Below, in pieces: positions 21,977 to 34,257 of a stretch of DNA of 64,000 bases. The stretch covers positions 49,465,096 through 49,529,095 of the forward strand of contig NC_134400.1 in the NCBI RefSeq assembly GCF_050003625.1, given 5' to 3'. The translations under genes and the position numbers were made by a program. This DNA comes from Haematobia irritans. Taxonomy: Eukaryota > Arthropoda > Insecta > Diptera > Muscidae. Under the pieces are notes generated by a model, which was not told where the DNA came from, did not search any database, and saw nothing but the letters and a program-made list of their open reading frames with translations. Position 1 is the stretch's first letter; each line of letters opens with the position of its first letter.

Positions 21977-22168
21977 AAGTATACACGGCCGTAAGTTCGG
22001 CCAGGCCGAAGCCCTCCACCATGGATTACGTAGAAACTTCTTCTAAACACTGTCATCTACAATCGAATTACATGGGTTGCGGCAACGCTTGCCGATGGAG
22101 ACGTATCTTAAAACCTCCTAACACCGTCTTCTAAATTGTAAGTAAGTCCATACGTGGTATATATTAAA
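21977..22168 (+). mobile_element. Rep153 family A 5'-end fragment
   Basis: It carries AAGTATACACGGCCG, the palindrome TTCGGCCAGGCCGAA, CCCTCCACCATGGATT and the ATACGTGGTATATATTAAA block. It then stops where a family B element begins at 22174. Confidence 0.8.
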
Positions 22169-22173
22169 TTAAA

Positions 22174-23910
22174 CAAGTATATATAGCAGTAAGTACGGCC
22201 GGGCCGAATCTTAAATACCCACCACCATGAACCAAATATTAGGGTTTCCTTTGATATTTCAGGAGGGCTTGAGGACACTTCCCGAAGATAAATTTAAAGA
22301 TTTCACCTATGAGGACTATATCAGATTCTGGATTTATATGAACCATGTTTGTTTGAGTTTTAGAGGAATCATTAACATCTCTTGTAAGTGTGCAAGAAAA
22401 TTATAAAATAACGTCTTGATTTGAAATCTTAAATCTGTAGATTTTCACCCGAGAAGTAAAATCTGGAAATTTTACATTGAGTTCCAAGCAATTTTCATGA
22501 TCAGTGCGCCTTCTATACCCTCAAGAAGTGAAGTCGGTCTATAAGGAAGCATTACCAAATGGACCGATAAAAACTTAATCCGATGCACGTTTTTGTGAGG
22601 CTAAAATACCAGAATATTTACAATTTCAGGCAAATCGGATAAAAACTACGGTTTCTAGAAACCCAAGGAGTTAATTCGGGAGATCGTTCTTATGGGGGCT
22701 ATACTAAAATATGGACCGATACTCACCGTTTTCGGCACACCTCTTTATGGCCCGAAAATACCTCTAGATGTCCAAATTCAGGCAAATGGGATAAAAACTT
22801 CGGATTCTAGAAGCACAAGAAGTAAAATCGGGATATCGGTCTATATGGGGGCTATACCAAAACATGGACCGATACTCACCATTTGTGGCACACCTCTTTA
22901 TGGTCCTAAAATACCTATAAATTTCCATTTTCAGGCAAATTGTATATAAACTAGGGATTCTATAAGCCCAAGATATAAAATCGGGAGATCGGTCTATATG
23001 GGGGCTATACCAAAACATGGAACGATGCGGACCATCTTCGGCACACCTTTTTATGGTCCTCAAGTACCTCTAGAACTTCAATTTCAGGCAAATTGGATAA
23101 AAACTACGGTTTCTATAAGCCCAAAACCCCAAATCGGGAGGTCGATTTATATGGGGACCATACCAAAACATGGACCGATGCCAACCATTTTTGGCACACC
23201 TCTTTACGGTCCTAAAGTACCTTTCGATTTCCAATGTCAGGTAAATTGGACAAAAACTGCGGTTTCTATAAGCCCAAGAAGAAAATCTGGAGATCGGTCT
23301 ATATTAGGACTATACCAAAATATGGACCGATACTCACAATTTTTGGCACACGTATTTGTGGTCCTACAATACCTCTAGATTTCCAATTTCAGGTAAATTG
23401 AATAAAAACTGCGGTTTCTATAAGCCCAAGAAGTAAAATCGGGAGATCGGTCTATATGGGGGCTATACCAAAACATGGACCGATACTCACCATTTTTGGC
23501 ACACATTTTTATGATCATAAAAATACCTCTAGATTTCAAATTTCAGGCAAATTGGATAAAAACTACGATTTCCATAAGCCCAAGACCCCAAATTGGGAGG
23601 TCGGTTTATATGGGGACTATATCAAAACCTGGACCGATATAGCCCATCTTCGAACTTGACCTGCCTGCAGACAAAACTCGTAGATTGTACAAAATTTCAG
23701 CACGATTGCTTCATTATTGAAGACTGTAGCGTGATTACAACTGACAGACAGATAGACAGACAGACGGACATCGTTATATCGTCTTAGAATTTCTCCCTGA
23801 TCAAGAATATGTATACTTTATATAGTCGGAATCGATATTTCGATGTGTTACAAACGGAATGACAAACTTATTATATCCCCTTCACCATTCTATGGTGGTG
23901 GGTATAAAAA
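22174..23910 (+). mobile_element. Rep153 family B element, complete
   Basis: The 5' end is CAAGTATATATAGC with TACGGCCGGGCCGAA and TACCCACCACCATGAA. The units carry GATCGGTCTATATGGGGGC, CAAAACATGGACCGAT and TTTGGCACACC. The 3' block has GACAGACGGACATCG at about 23756 and ATCGTCTTAGAATTTC. It ends in the hairpin CACCATTCTATGGTGGTGGG, then TATAAAAA at 23910. Frames such as 22998-23378 are unit translations. Confidence 0.88.
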
Positions 23911-23914
23911 GACC

Positions 23915-24667
23915 GCTTAAATACGTATATAATTCAGTTTGACAAAATTTCCTATAGAAATAAAATTTTTAAAAAATTTTCTATAGAAATAAAATTTTGA
24001 CAACATTTTCTATAGAACTAAAATTTTGACAAAATTTCCTATTGAAAAAAAATTTTGACAAAATTTTCTGTAGAAATAAAATTTTGGTAGGTTATTTTTG
24101 GCTCGAGTGGCAACCTTGATTATGAACCGATATGGACCAATTTTTGCGTGATTGGAGATCGGCTATATATAACTATAGACCGGTATGGACCAATTATGGT
24201 ATGGTTGTTAGCGGCCATATACTAACACCACGTTCCAAATTAGAACCGGATCGGATGAATTTTGCTCCTCCAAGAGGCTCCGGAGGTCAAATCTGGAGAA
24301 CGGTTTATATGGGGACTATATATAATTATATGGGGACTATATATAAAATATGCTTCTCGTAGAGGCTCCGCAAATCTGAGGGCTCGTTTATGTGGGGGCT
24401 ATACGTAAAAGTGGACCGATATGACCCATTTGCAATACCATCCGACCTACATCAATAATAACTACTTGTGACAAGTTTCAAGTCGATAGCTTGTTTCGTG
24501 CGCAAGTTAGCGTGATTTCAACAGACGGACGGATATGCTTAGATCGACTCAGAATTTCACCATGACGCAGAATATATATACTTTATGGGGTCTTAGAGCA
24601 TTATTTCGATGTGTTACAAACGGAATGACAAAGTTAATGGGGGTATCATCCTATGGTGGAGGGTATA
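23915..24667 (+). mobile_element. Rep153 family A 3' part with 30-bp array
   Basis: It begins with the TACGTATATAATTCAGTTTG lead-in and the TTTCTATAGAAA array (about 23935-24095). One or two shortened units follow, then the 3' block and the hairpin end GGTGGAGGGTATAAAA at 24667. The 5' palindrome is missing. Confidence 0.75.
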
Positions 24668-25104
24668 AAAATTCGAATTTGTCCACTTTTTCAAAACAGA
24701 CACCTACATTCGTATTGTCGTAACATTTTTTATAAATTTTTCCCAATCTTTTTTTCTTGGTTCTTATAGCACACTATTTTAGTCGTGTAGTATATGAGTT
24801 TTTCTCATCCCAACATAGACAATTTTTAAAAAGTAAAAATTTTTGTTTTAAAAAATTGTCATATGGCAAAGCACCGATTGCTAAGCAGATCTCTTTTCCG
24901 AAAGGCTCCATGTGTCCACTAACTAACTGTGAATGGCTTCAACATCCTACCGGTAAACAGATGAGAAATATTCAAATTACCAAAAAATAACGTTTTCTTA
25001 ACATTTGTGCCAACTTTGGGGATTATTGATACAAATTTTGGGAATGATATATGCAGCAATATTTCTTAAAACAATCTTTCCTACAAAACCCAATAAAAAT
25101 CAGA
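24668..25104. other. Low-copy DNA, nothing recognised
   Basis: No domain, RNA gene or window-internal repeat is apparent. The 77-codon frame at 24757-24990 has no recognisable motif. Confidence 0.35.
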
Positions 25105-25305
25105 GTTTTACTTTGGTTGCTTCAAATGTTGCACAAGAAGTACAATTAGCGATATAGTCAAATGTGCCAAATTTGGTGGACATCGGTTCCGGTTTAGATA
25201 TAGTTTCCATGTAAATTCTTCGCCCGAGTTAGACTCATATGACCAGCAGAGACCAAAGTTTCACTGCAATTTACATTAAATTACAGGTAGTAGAAGTAAT
25301 ATTCT
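25105..25305 (-). mobile_element. Rep153 family C/D fragment
   Basis: It contains TTCAAATGTTGCACAAGAAG, CAAATTTGGTGGACATCGG and TTTAGATATAGTTTCCATG in the usual reverse-strand order. It is one to two units long with no ends. A matching scrap lies beyond the LTR retroelement at 29262-29440, so one element may have been split. Confidence 0.55.
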
Positions 25306-25310
25306 AGCTA

Positions 25311-25779
25311 CACTGAAAAAAATATTGTCGTGAGGTAAAAGATTTCATGTCTTTAAAATACGAATGCAAATTTGGCTTAGCATAGAAGACCTCGTATTGT
25401 CCTTATAATTAAGTGATTTCACTTCAAAATGGGTATCATAACATGAAAGAAAAAATTTTTGGGCTAAAGTCAACTTGAATTTAATAATTCAGATAAATTC
25501 TTTAAAATTAATGAAATTGTCTTCAAATTTGTTGTCTTTTTGCATCTTGACTACAAAGCAAAAATCTTTCAAATATAGGACATGTTTTGCAACACCTTAT
25601 TTCAAAGAGGTTTCTCACTTTAAACATAGCATAATTTCTACAAGAAGTCGAGTCTGAATTTGGAAAATGAAGTTGTCGTTAACTCGTTTTTAAAGAACTT
25701 TGATAGCTTATGAAAAAATAAAAACTAAAAAAAACGAAAAATTAAAATTTGCTTCCTAGAATCAAGTTTACAAAACCCA
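25311..25779 (+). mobile_element. MITE-3 fragment
   Basis: It starts CACTGAAAAAAATATTGTCG and carries blocks shared with 40891-41751 and 45204-45782, namely AGACAACAAATTT in reverse, GACATGTTTTGCAACAC and TTGCTTCCTAG. It ends against the retroelement at about 25779; the far terminus is missing. Confidence 0.7.
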
Positions 25780-27902
25780 ATGTAGTTTTCTTCGGTGATT
25801 TTGAAGCCGAAGCGCAACCATAACATTTGGATACAAATTCTTTAATATCGCTGTCTATTTTTGGCCAATAAACGTAAGATCTGACAATAGCTTTCATGCG
25901 TTAAATACCTTGATGACCACGATGTAATTCTTGCAAAATATTCTCTTTTAATCCACTTGGTATTACAACCCGGTCCGCGTACATCAATCAATCATCAACT
26001 AAAGACAATGACTCCTTTCGATAAAAAAAATTGACGAACCTCGTCATCCAAAAATTTAGCGTTATTAGGCCATCCATTTTGTGCAAAATCGAGAACCTTT
26101 TTAAGAACTAGATCGTCCTTTGTTGCTTCTGCGATTTGTTCCTTTGTTATTGGAAGTTGTGAACTGTTTTCGTTCAATATAACTTTAATTTCGTTCTCCA
26201 TAGATATGGTAGATACCACAAAATCTACGTCCACTGATCTATTTGACATCAATCTTGATAATACATCCACATTCCCGAAATCTTTAGTATTCACATACTG
26301 TATATCAAAATCATAACTCACCATAGTCAGCGCCCATCTTTGCAGTCTGTTGGCAACGTGCGTTGGAATACCCTTCTTAGATCCAAAAATAGCTAACAAA
26401 GGTTTATGATCTGTTAGTAATGAAGATTTACGACCATAAATCATTTTGTGGAATTTTGTACAGGCGTATACTATGGCAAGTGCCTCCTTTTCAATTTGAC
26501 TATAACGCTTTTCCGCTGGAGTAATAGCACGAGATATATGATAAATTACCTTGTTCGAACCGTCAGGCATTGTATGGAAAATTTGGGCACCAATACCAAC
26601 TGTCGAAGCATCTGCTGCAATTGTAACTGGCAATTCTGGGTTATAATGAGTCAGCAAAAGATCTGACGATAGTAATTTCTTGAATTCGTTAAACGATTGT
26701 TCACAATTTTCGTCCCATGTATATTTAACATCTTTCTTAAGAAGTTCGTCTAAGTGATGGCGTAATTGTCTCATTTGGGAAATAAATTTATCATAATAAT
26801 TTACCGCTCCTAGAAACGATCTAAGCTCAGACACATTCTTTGGTCTTGGTAGCTCTCGTATAGCTTGAGTTTTCATTGGATCGGGATAGATGCCGTTAGC
26901 ATCTAAAATATGTCCAAGATATTTGATGGATGTTTTGAAAACGTCACATTTCTCCCAGTTTACAGTCAACCCATAATCTTGGAAACGTTCCATGACTTCC
27001 ACCACTAATTGATAATTTTGTTCGACAGTTGGAGTAGCGATAATTATATCATCTAAGTATATTATAACATTATCCAATCCATTTAAAATTCGTTCCATTG
27101 CCTGTTGAAAAGCCCCAGGAGCCGACATAATACCAAACGGTAATCGATTATATGCGTATAATTCTTTGTGTGTGTTTACGGTAAGAATTTTCTTTGAGTT
27201 ATCATCAACTTCGAATTGAAGATACCCATCTGACAAGTCTATAGTACTAAACACTTTACAGTTGTGCATTTTAGAAAAAATATCATCAATGTGTGGTATC
27301 GGATATTGATTTTTCCGAAGACATGCGTTTAATCCCGTGGAGTAATCCCCACATATGCGAATTTTATTGCTTGATTTACGTACCACAACAATTGGAGCCG
27401 CCCAATCGGAATAATTTACATGGGTTATAATATTAGCACGTTCAAGGCGGTTCAGTTCCTCCTCAACAATTGGTAACATAGCACACGGAACAGATCTCTT
27501 CGGTTTAAAAACGGGTTTACTATCGGGGATCAGTTCTAGATTTATCTTGAACTTTTTGCAATGGCCCGTTTGATGATTTCTAACGTCAGGATACTTCATT
27601 TGTATCAGTTTCTTAAAGTTATCCGTATCTATTTTTGATTGGATATTGAGACAAAATGATGTTATTGGTTTAGACCATAGAGCAAATTTATCGATTAGGT
27701 CTATTCCAAAAACATTTAGTATTGAAGAACGTGCTACATATATGATTGACTGAACTGATTTGTTGCAAAATTCCACATTTGCCGAAAATTCCCCTATTAA
27801 ATCTATGCAATTGCTGGAAGCATCTGTAGCATTTCTATGACATTTGGAAAGTGGAGGACTATTTAATCTTACCCAATTCTGTTTCGATATAATTGTAACA
27901 TC
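25780..27902 (-). pseudogene. Retroelement pol: RT, RNase H and integrase zinc domain
   Basis: A frame of 593 residues (27776-25995) holds most of RT and RNase H. Counting from its first Met: EEELNRLERANIITHVNYSDWAAP (107-128), STIDLSDGYL with the motif A aspartates near 180, LPFGIMSAPGAFQQAM near 212-227, the YLDD active site at 240-243, FLGAVNYY near 321, and RNase H acids in AADAS (389), EKEALA (431) and TDHKPL (457). The same frame continues upstream to the protease stop. Below 25995 stops interrupt an integrase H2C2 zinc finger (ELHRGHQGI, then CYGC) before the element is cut off. RT/RNase H order and the YLDD motif support Gypsy rather than BEL or Copia. Confidence 0.88.
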
Positions 27903-29025
27903 TTAAGCAGTATCGAATTGAAGTTGAAGTTCCCTACCACAGATGCTGACGGTAATATATTTTCTTGAAATATTTGGTTGCTGAATTTGATTTACCTGAT
28001 CCATGCTAATAATTGATACCATTTCGGATGAAACTTTTCTTCTGCCATTATTTTTCGTATCATTATAATATGTCTTATGATTATCATTATTTCCAAAACA
28101 TGCACAATATCCATCGTTGTGACCTATTCTATTACATAGTTTGCATTTGTGATCCGAAAATGGGAAATTTTTAACGAAATGCATAGCCCCACATTGCCAA
28201 CATGGTCGTTTCAGTGTTTCCTTTTTTGAGTGTGAATTTGATTTTGATCCATATTGTCTATGTACTTTATTCACTTGAGTGTCGACACTTGAAGGGAACT
28301 CTGTAGGTGATTGAGCGCCTAGTTGAACATCTTCTTTAAGAGATTTATATCATTGAGCTTCTTCTACTAGCTTGTCCAATGTCAGCGTATCAGCATCGTT
28401 CTCCATTAACGTCAAAAGCTTGGAGCGTAGGTCAGCGGGACTTAAGACCAATGATAAAAAATTAAGCATTTCAATTCCATAGACGTCATTTGCCCATGAA
28501 CAAATTTTTCGCACTGTTTATTCACTCTTGACCCATAACTTACAAAATCCTCTAAGTCGCTTTTCTGGGTATTGAGACATTTATATCGAATGCTAAATAA
28601 TGACTCCTTTTTGTCAAACATAAATTTGAGTTGTTGGACAGTCTTATGGAAATCCAAATTTCTCGGTTTTTCTGGCAATATGGAATCAGTATATTTTGTG
28701 TAGTCCTTGTGATTTAATTTTCGAAGTAGCAGCCGAACTTTAGCACTATCATCCAAACTCTTAGCTTCCTCGCTAAAATGATCTTCGAAACGTGCAAACC
28801 AACTTGAAAATGTTAAGCTATCTGCAGGTTCGTAACGAAATTCTTGAATGTTCCTGGAAATAATATCCATCAATGCCTCTTGATGTTGTGGAACTGACGT
28901 ATCTGGAGAAATTGTGTTTGTGAATTCAAATTTCTCGATAGCATTTCCATTAAATCCTGTTGTCGTTTTGCCGTTTCTTGTTGTTGTGCCATCAACTGGG
29001 CTAGCATATTTTCTAAAGTAGCCAT
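27901..29025 (-). pseudogene. Retroelement gag and protease start, broken
   Basis: Gag packages the element RNA. The likely start MATLENMLAQLMAQQQ is at 29025. The matrix/capsid-like block FSSWFARFEDHFSEEAKSL and DSAKVRLLLRKLNHKDY lies near 28780-28690. Downstream a CX2CX4HX4C zinc knuckle (CKLCNRIGHNDGYC, about 28145-28104) is intact, and a preceding one has lost its last cysteine. The protease motif QFDTA sits at the end, directly followed by a TAA at 27903-27905, so the aspartic protease is cut at its catalytic site. Other damage: a frameshift near 28930, one in a T run near 28455, and an in-frame TGA near 28354. The gag type suggests the Mag-like side of Gypsy, which is an inference. Confidence 0.8.
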
Positions 29026-29057
29026 CGCGTAGACTCGATAAAATCCTCGTCGCCAAT

Positions 29058-29249
29058 TGTTACAAACGTTGCCGTACAATGAAAAACGATGTTATGTTTT
29101 CGATTTAAATACAAAAACTAAACTCCCTTTATTTTTCAATTTATATAAACCAAAACAAAGACTACTATGTCTAAAAATCTAGCATAATCCAATTATCCAA
29201 AAAGTCATGGCTACTACGATTAGAAATCGTTCAAAGTATTGTTCCAACA
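29058..29249 (-). repeat. Putative 5' LTR
   Basis: On the minus strand it starts TGTTGGAAC and ends TTTGTAACA. AATAAA lies near the middle, and the primer-binding-like sequence TGGCGACGAGG follows two bases after its end. There is no second LTR for comparison, so the outer edge at 29249 is a guess from the TG start. Confidence 0.45.
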
Positions 29250-29261
29250 GCTCCTATATAT

Positions 29262-29440
29262 ACCTACGCCCGATATTCACATATAAGGCCCCAGAAGCCA
29301 GGAGTTAACACTGATTTGCTTCAAATTTTGCACACGGAGTATATTGGTAGTATTATTAAGTGTGCCAAAGTTGGCCAAAATCGGTTCAGATTTAGGTATA
29401 GATCCCATATAAATGCAAACGTAAGGTTTAGTGCAAATTT
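29262..29440 (-). mobile_element. Rep153 family C/D fragment
   Basis: About one unit: ATAAGGCCCCAGAAGCCAG, TTCAAATTTTGCACACGGAG and AAAATCGGTTCAGATTTAGG. No ends are present. Confidence 0.6.
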
Positions 29441-31121
29441 TTGCGCATTTGACTAAGCCCTGTCCTAACTATAATATACGGTTGGGAAGGTATTTAAAAG
29501 GACTCTCTTCCTATGTGATTCAAAAAATCGAAAATTGAAACTTTTTGGGGCAAAGAACAATTGTTTTTAACAAAATACAATTTTTGGCAATTAAAAATAT
29601 GATTTGAAACCATTATCACCTTTGAACTAATTACGATATCATTATGATTTTTATTGAATTTTGTGGGAAAGATTGTCGTATGAAATATTGCTGGATATAC
29701 CATTCCCAAAATTCGTATATAAAATCCCCAATGTGGATTCATATGTTAAAAAACATTATTTTGGTTTGTATATTTCTCAGCTGGGTACCGAAATCTCTTC
29801 AAAATTGCTGAGTTAACAGCTAAAACAATATTTCATACCCCCGAGGTGACTAATTTTCAATGGCTACAAGGCAGCCCGTGGACCCACTAGGAACCCACAA
29901 ATTTGCAAACCTCAGACCTCAGATTTCAAATAAGGACAAAATTATGTTGATGTCTTTATCCTTTCAAAGGTTACTGCTAAAGGTTATTTCCAAAAAAGCG
30001 ATTTGGGAGCACTGAATTTGCATTACTTCTTAAAGTGTGTGTTTAAACATTTTGTGATATTTTGCCAAATAAATAATTTGTATAATTTTTTTGTTTATGA
30101 TTTCTAATGCATTCTAACGCTTGTTTGAAACGTTTGACTTCAAATATTATAGTTGAAATAAAACACATTGTTTGGAGGGAATTTTTAAAAAAGATTTTAA
30201 AATTGTTCCTTTAGAACAACTTCCAACATTTTTTGACTGATTATTTATGACAATTTACCACTTTTATTTTCATGTTATTCGTCAAATTAATCACAATTGC
30301 TTACAGTAGAAGAAGTGCCACTTTATTAAAATGCAATCTGGCAACACTGACGCAAAGATCTTCCTTAAGGATTTTTGTATTGATAACATTTAAAGCAAAA
30401 TTAATTTTTAAAGCGAAAATTATGAACTTTGTTTTAATTAAAATTTCTTTGCCTTTAATATTGTCTGAATTGCATGTCCCAACATTAATGTTGCATAATC
30501 TTTGATATTAGGTCAATATTTTTGGTCAGTGTTAGTGGCGGTTGGAAAAACAGTAAAAATTAATAGTAAATTACAAAATTAATTATACAAATCTTTAAAC
30601 AGTGTGGGAAAAAAATCAGTCAACCGTTATTAAATGCTAATTGCGTTTTCAGAGATACTTATGCCCGGAGTTGGATTCGTCCGTCCACCACATCTGTTTC
30701 GTATTTGTGTTGCTGAATTGATAATTTTGCACAAAAAACGCCCCTTAAAAGATCGACACGATTTGTCTGATTCCCAATGAAATTATTGACATTTAAATTA
30801 AATGTAATTTTATGGATTTATGTAAGAGTAAAAAATTAGAATGACATCATAGCTAGATAAACTTCCATTTTCACTTGGAGATTTAAAATCTTCTCATGGA
30901 TGTTGGTCTCTTAGAGGCAACATCTAAATTGGACGTGATATGTTATGAGATTCTTATCAGGTGTACATTCATGAATATTTAAATGGATTTGCCATGATTT
31001 AAACGATTTCATTAATTACTTGGCGCAACGGTTAAAGATATACGTATATGTGATATTTTTAATACACGCAAAAAATAATTCAATAATAAATTAATATTGT
31101 AAAAGCAATTGGAATCAAAAA
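29441..31121. other. Mostly low-copy DNA with one G-repeat scrap
   Basis: About 30000-30190 matches the G repeat at 36440-36540 (TTTGCCAAATAAATAATTT, GAAACGTTTGACTT). Otherwise I find no window-internal match, no domain and no RNA gene across roughly 1.5 kb. This is one of the best candidates for non-transposon host DNA here. Confidence 0.4.
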
Positions 31122-32237
31122 CAAGTATAAACGGCCGTAAGTTCGGCCAGGCCGAATCTTATGTACCCTCCACCATGGATTGCGTAGAAACTTCTACGAA
31201 AGACTGTTATACACAATCGAATTACTTGGGTTGTGGTATCTTAAATCGTTTTCTAAATTGTGAGTTAGTCCACACGTGGTATTTATTAGACAAAAAGGTA
31301 TGTAAGTCTACAAATAATTACGAATGGATATGGACTTTTGCACGGTACGTAGGGAGCCAGAATTGAAATATGGGGGTCGCTTATATGGGGGCTATATACA
31401 ATTATGAACTTGATATGGACCAAAAACAAATCTCGGGATCGGTTTATATGGGGGATATATATGATTATGGACTGATATGGACCACTTTTGGCATGGTTGT
31501 TAAATATTATATACTACCACCACGTACCAAATTTCAGTCGGATCGGATGAAATTTGCTTCTCTTAGAGGCTCCGAAAGCCAAATCGGGGGATCGGGTTAT
31601 ATGGGGGCTATATATAATTATGAACCGATGTGGACCAATTTTTTCATGGTTGTTAGAGACCGTATACTAACACCATGTACCAAATTTCCGACGGATCGGA
31701 TGAAATTTTCTTCTCTTAGAGGCTCCGCAAGCCAAATCTGGGGATCGGTTTATATGGGGGCTATATATAATTATGGACCGATGTGGATGGCATGGTTGTT
31801 AAGGACCATATACTAACACAATGTACCAATTTTCAGCCGGATCGGATGAAATTTGCTTCTCTTAGAGGCTCTGAAAACCAAATCGGGAGATCGGTTTATA
31901 TGGGGGCTATATATAATTATGGACCGCTGTGGACCAATTTTTGCATGGTTGTTAGAGAATATGAACACCATGTACCAAATTTCAGCCGGATCGGATGAAA
32001 TTTGCTTCTCTTAGAGGGTCTGCAAGCCAAATTTGGGGGTCCGTTTATATGGGGGCTATACGTAAAAGTGGACCGATATGGCCCATTTGCAATACCATCC
32101 GACCTACATCAATAACAACTACTTGTGCCAAGTTTCAAGTCGATAGCTTGTTTCGTTCGGAAGTTAGCGTGATTTCAACAGACGGACGGACATGCTCAGA
32201 TCGACTCAGAATTTCACCACGACCCAGAGTATATATA

Positions 32238-33170
32238 AAGGGTGATTCTTTTGAGGTTAGGATTTTCATGCATTAGTATTTGACAGATCACGTGGGATTT
32301 CAGACATGGTGTCAAAGAGAAAGATGCTCAGTATGCTTTGACATTTCATCATGAATAGACTTACTAACGAGCAACGCTTGCAAATCATTGAATTTTATTA
32401 CCAAAATCAGTGGCAGAAAATCCGCTTTTTTATCGACAAATTTTGTTCAGCGATGAGGCTCATTTCTGGTTGAATGGCTACGTAAATAAGCAAAATTGCC
32501 GCATTTGGAGTGAAGAGCAACCAGAAGCCGTTCAAGAACTGCCCATGTATCCCGAAAAATGCACTGTTTGGTGTGGTTTGTACGCTGGTGGAATCATTGG
32601 ACCGTATTTTTTCAAAGATGCTGTTGGACGCAACGTTACGGTGAATGGCGATCGCTATCGTTCGATGCTAACAAACTTTTTGTTGCCAAAAATGGAAGAA
32701 CTGAACTTGGTTGACATGTGGTTTCAACAAGATGGCGCTACATGCCACACAGCTCGCGATTCTATGGCCATTTTGAGGGAAAACTTCGGAGAACAATTCA
32801 TCTCAAGAAATGGACCGGTAAGTTGGCCACCAAGATCATGCGATTTGACGCCTTTAGACTATTTTTTGTGGGGCTACGTCAAGTCTAAAGTCTACAGAAA
32901 TAAGCCAGCAACTATTCCAGCTTTGGAAGACAACATTTCCGAAGAAATTCGGGCTATTCCGGCCGAAATGCTCGAAAAAGTTGCCCAAAATTGGACTTTC
33001 CGAATGGACCACCTAAGACGCAGCCGCGGTCAACATTTAAATGAAATTATGTTCAAAAAGTAAATGTCATGGACCAATCTAACGTTTCAAATAAAGAACC
33101 GATGAGATTTTGCAAATTTTATGCGTTTTTTTTTTAAAAAAAGTTATCAAGCTCTTAACAAATCACCCTT
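32238..33170 (+). mobile_element. rosa-like (DD41D) mariner-superfamily element, internally deleted
   Basis: A 933-bp element with ends AAGGGTGATTCTTTTG and AATCACCCTT. TA duplications lie at 32236-32237 and 33171-33172, inside the TATATATACTTTATGG block of the host family A element. The first half of the transposase gene is deleted. Confidence 0.9.
32351..33063 (+). pseudogene. DD41D-type transposase with N-terminal deletion
   Basis: The start MNRLTNEQRLQIIEFYYQNQ at 32351 jumps directly, out of frame, into the catalytic half. The DNA-binding region and the first part of the core (well over 100 residues relative to the family) are missing. The remaining frame of 217 residues (32410-33063) keeps FSDEAHFWLNG, QQDGATCHTA and SCDLTPLDYFLWG. 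There are 41 residues between the second and third aspartates (QQD to LDY), the spacing of the rosa group. The end HLRRSRGQHLNEIMFKK is typical. A single deletion explains the damage, and the catalytic half has no stop, so the element is fairly young. Confidence 0.88.
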
Positions 33171-33264
33171 TACTTTATGGGGTCTTAGAGCAATATTTCA
33201 AAGTGTTACAAACGGAATGACAAAGTTAATATACCCCCCATCCTATGGTGGAGGGTATAAAAAG

Positions 33265-33481
33265 TGACCCCTCTAGGGCACTAAAGCTAATTTTACTCTA
33301 TTATAGATCATGAAATTATTATGTTTTAAGAAAATTTCTTTGACTTTAATAATTTATAAAGATTTACCAAATTCATATTTGCCACAAAATAGTTCAAAAA
33401 TTTTAAATTTTACCACAAATGCGCCTATCGTGAACTACTTATGGCTCTAAAGACATTTTTGCAATTGTGAACTCCATTTTT
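33265..33481 (+). repeat. F repeat, left part
   Basis: It matches 7425-7645 (TTACCACAAATGCGCCTATCG versus TTACCAAAAATGCGTCCATCG). It is cut at its T tract by the family C element and resumes at 36189. Confidence 0.6.
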
Positions 33482-33915
33482 ATACCCTTCACCACTACTG
33501 TGGTACAGGGTATAATACGTTTGTGCATTTGTATGTAACGCCAAGAAGAAGTAATCATAGACCAACCTTTTAGTATACGGATCGGCTTAGAATTAAATTC
33601 TGAGTCGATTTAGCGATGTCCGTCTGTCTGTTGATGTATTTTTGTGTGCAAAGTACAGCTCGCAGTTTTAGTCCGATTGTCCTAAAATTTGGTATAGGGT
33701 CTTGTTCGGGCTCAAAGACGATCCCTATTGATTTTGATATCAGATTTAGATATAGCTGCCATATATATTTTTCATCGATCTGGTCATAATTGGCGTGTAT
33801 ATCAACCGATCTTCCTCAAATTCCGTACATCCGAATATTTTATGAGTCTCGAAAAACTTGCAAAATATCAGCCAAATCGGTTCAGATTTAGATATAGCTC
33901 CCATATATAGCTTTC

Positions 33916-34257
33916 GCCACCGTGGTGCAATGGTTAGCATGCCCGCCTTGCATACACAAGGTCGTGGGTTCGATTCCTGCTTCGACCGAACACCAAAAAG
34001 TTTTTCAGCGGTGGATTATCCCACCTCAGTAATGCTGGTGACATTTCTGAGGGTTTCAAAGCTTCTCTAAGTGGTTTCACCGCAATGTGGAACGCCGTTC
34101 GGACTCGGCTATAAAAAGGAGGTCCCTTGTCATTGAGCTTAACATAGAATCGGGCAGCACTCAGTGATAAGAGAGAAGTTCACCAATGTGGTGTCACAAT
34201 GGACTGAATAGTCTAAGTGAGCCTGATACATCGGGCTGCCACCTAACCTAACCTAAC
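33916..34257 (+). mobile_element. tRNA-derived SINE, full length
   Basis: The head GCCACCGTGGTGCAATGG contains an A box, and GTCGTGGGTTCGATTCC is a clean B box, so it has a type 2 RNA polymerase III promoter. The body runs through CTCGGCTATAAAAAGGAGG and GGGCAGCACTCAG, and the tail is (CCTAA)n at 34242-34257. About 340 bp, close to identical to the copy at 35826. Confidence 0.88.

Larger units (their letters stand above)
25780..29249 (-). mobile_element. Gypsy-type LTR retroelement, 3' truncated
   Basis: The order on the minus strand is a putative 192-bp 5' LTR (29058-29249), a primer-site-like TGGCGACGAGG, gag, protease, RT, RNase H and the zinc-binding start of integrase. It is cut off at about 25779. 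No integrase core, envelope gene or 3' LTR is present. All genes carry disabling mutations. Confidence 0.85.
31122..33258 (+). mobile_element. Rep153 family A element with a rosa-like mariner inside its 3' domain
   Basis: The 5' end is CAAGTATAAACGGCCG with TTCGGCCAGGCCGAA and TACCCTCCACCATGGATTG. There are four or five units (31440-32060), and the 3' block (ACGGACGGACATGC) is at 32180. A transposon interrupts it at 32238-33170. The last part and the hairpin CCTATGGTGGAGGGTATA end at 33258. There is no 30-bp array in this copy. Confidence 0.9.

Noticed and set aside
22185..23910. Reading Rep153 as Helitrons
   Set aside because: There is a 3' hairpin, but no 5' TC, no CTRR end and no consistent A-T host split; the ends are CAAGTA and GGGTATA with matched inverted motifs. 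I leave the class open.
29494..29742. 82-codon minus-strand frame
   Set aside because: AT-rich chance frame, no motif, no supporting neighbour.
33916..34000. Possible functional tRNA gene (good A and B boxes)
   Set aside because: The same head with the same body and CCTAA tail occurs at 35826 with target duplications, so it is a SINE; the arms do not form a clean cloverleaf.
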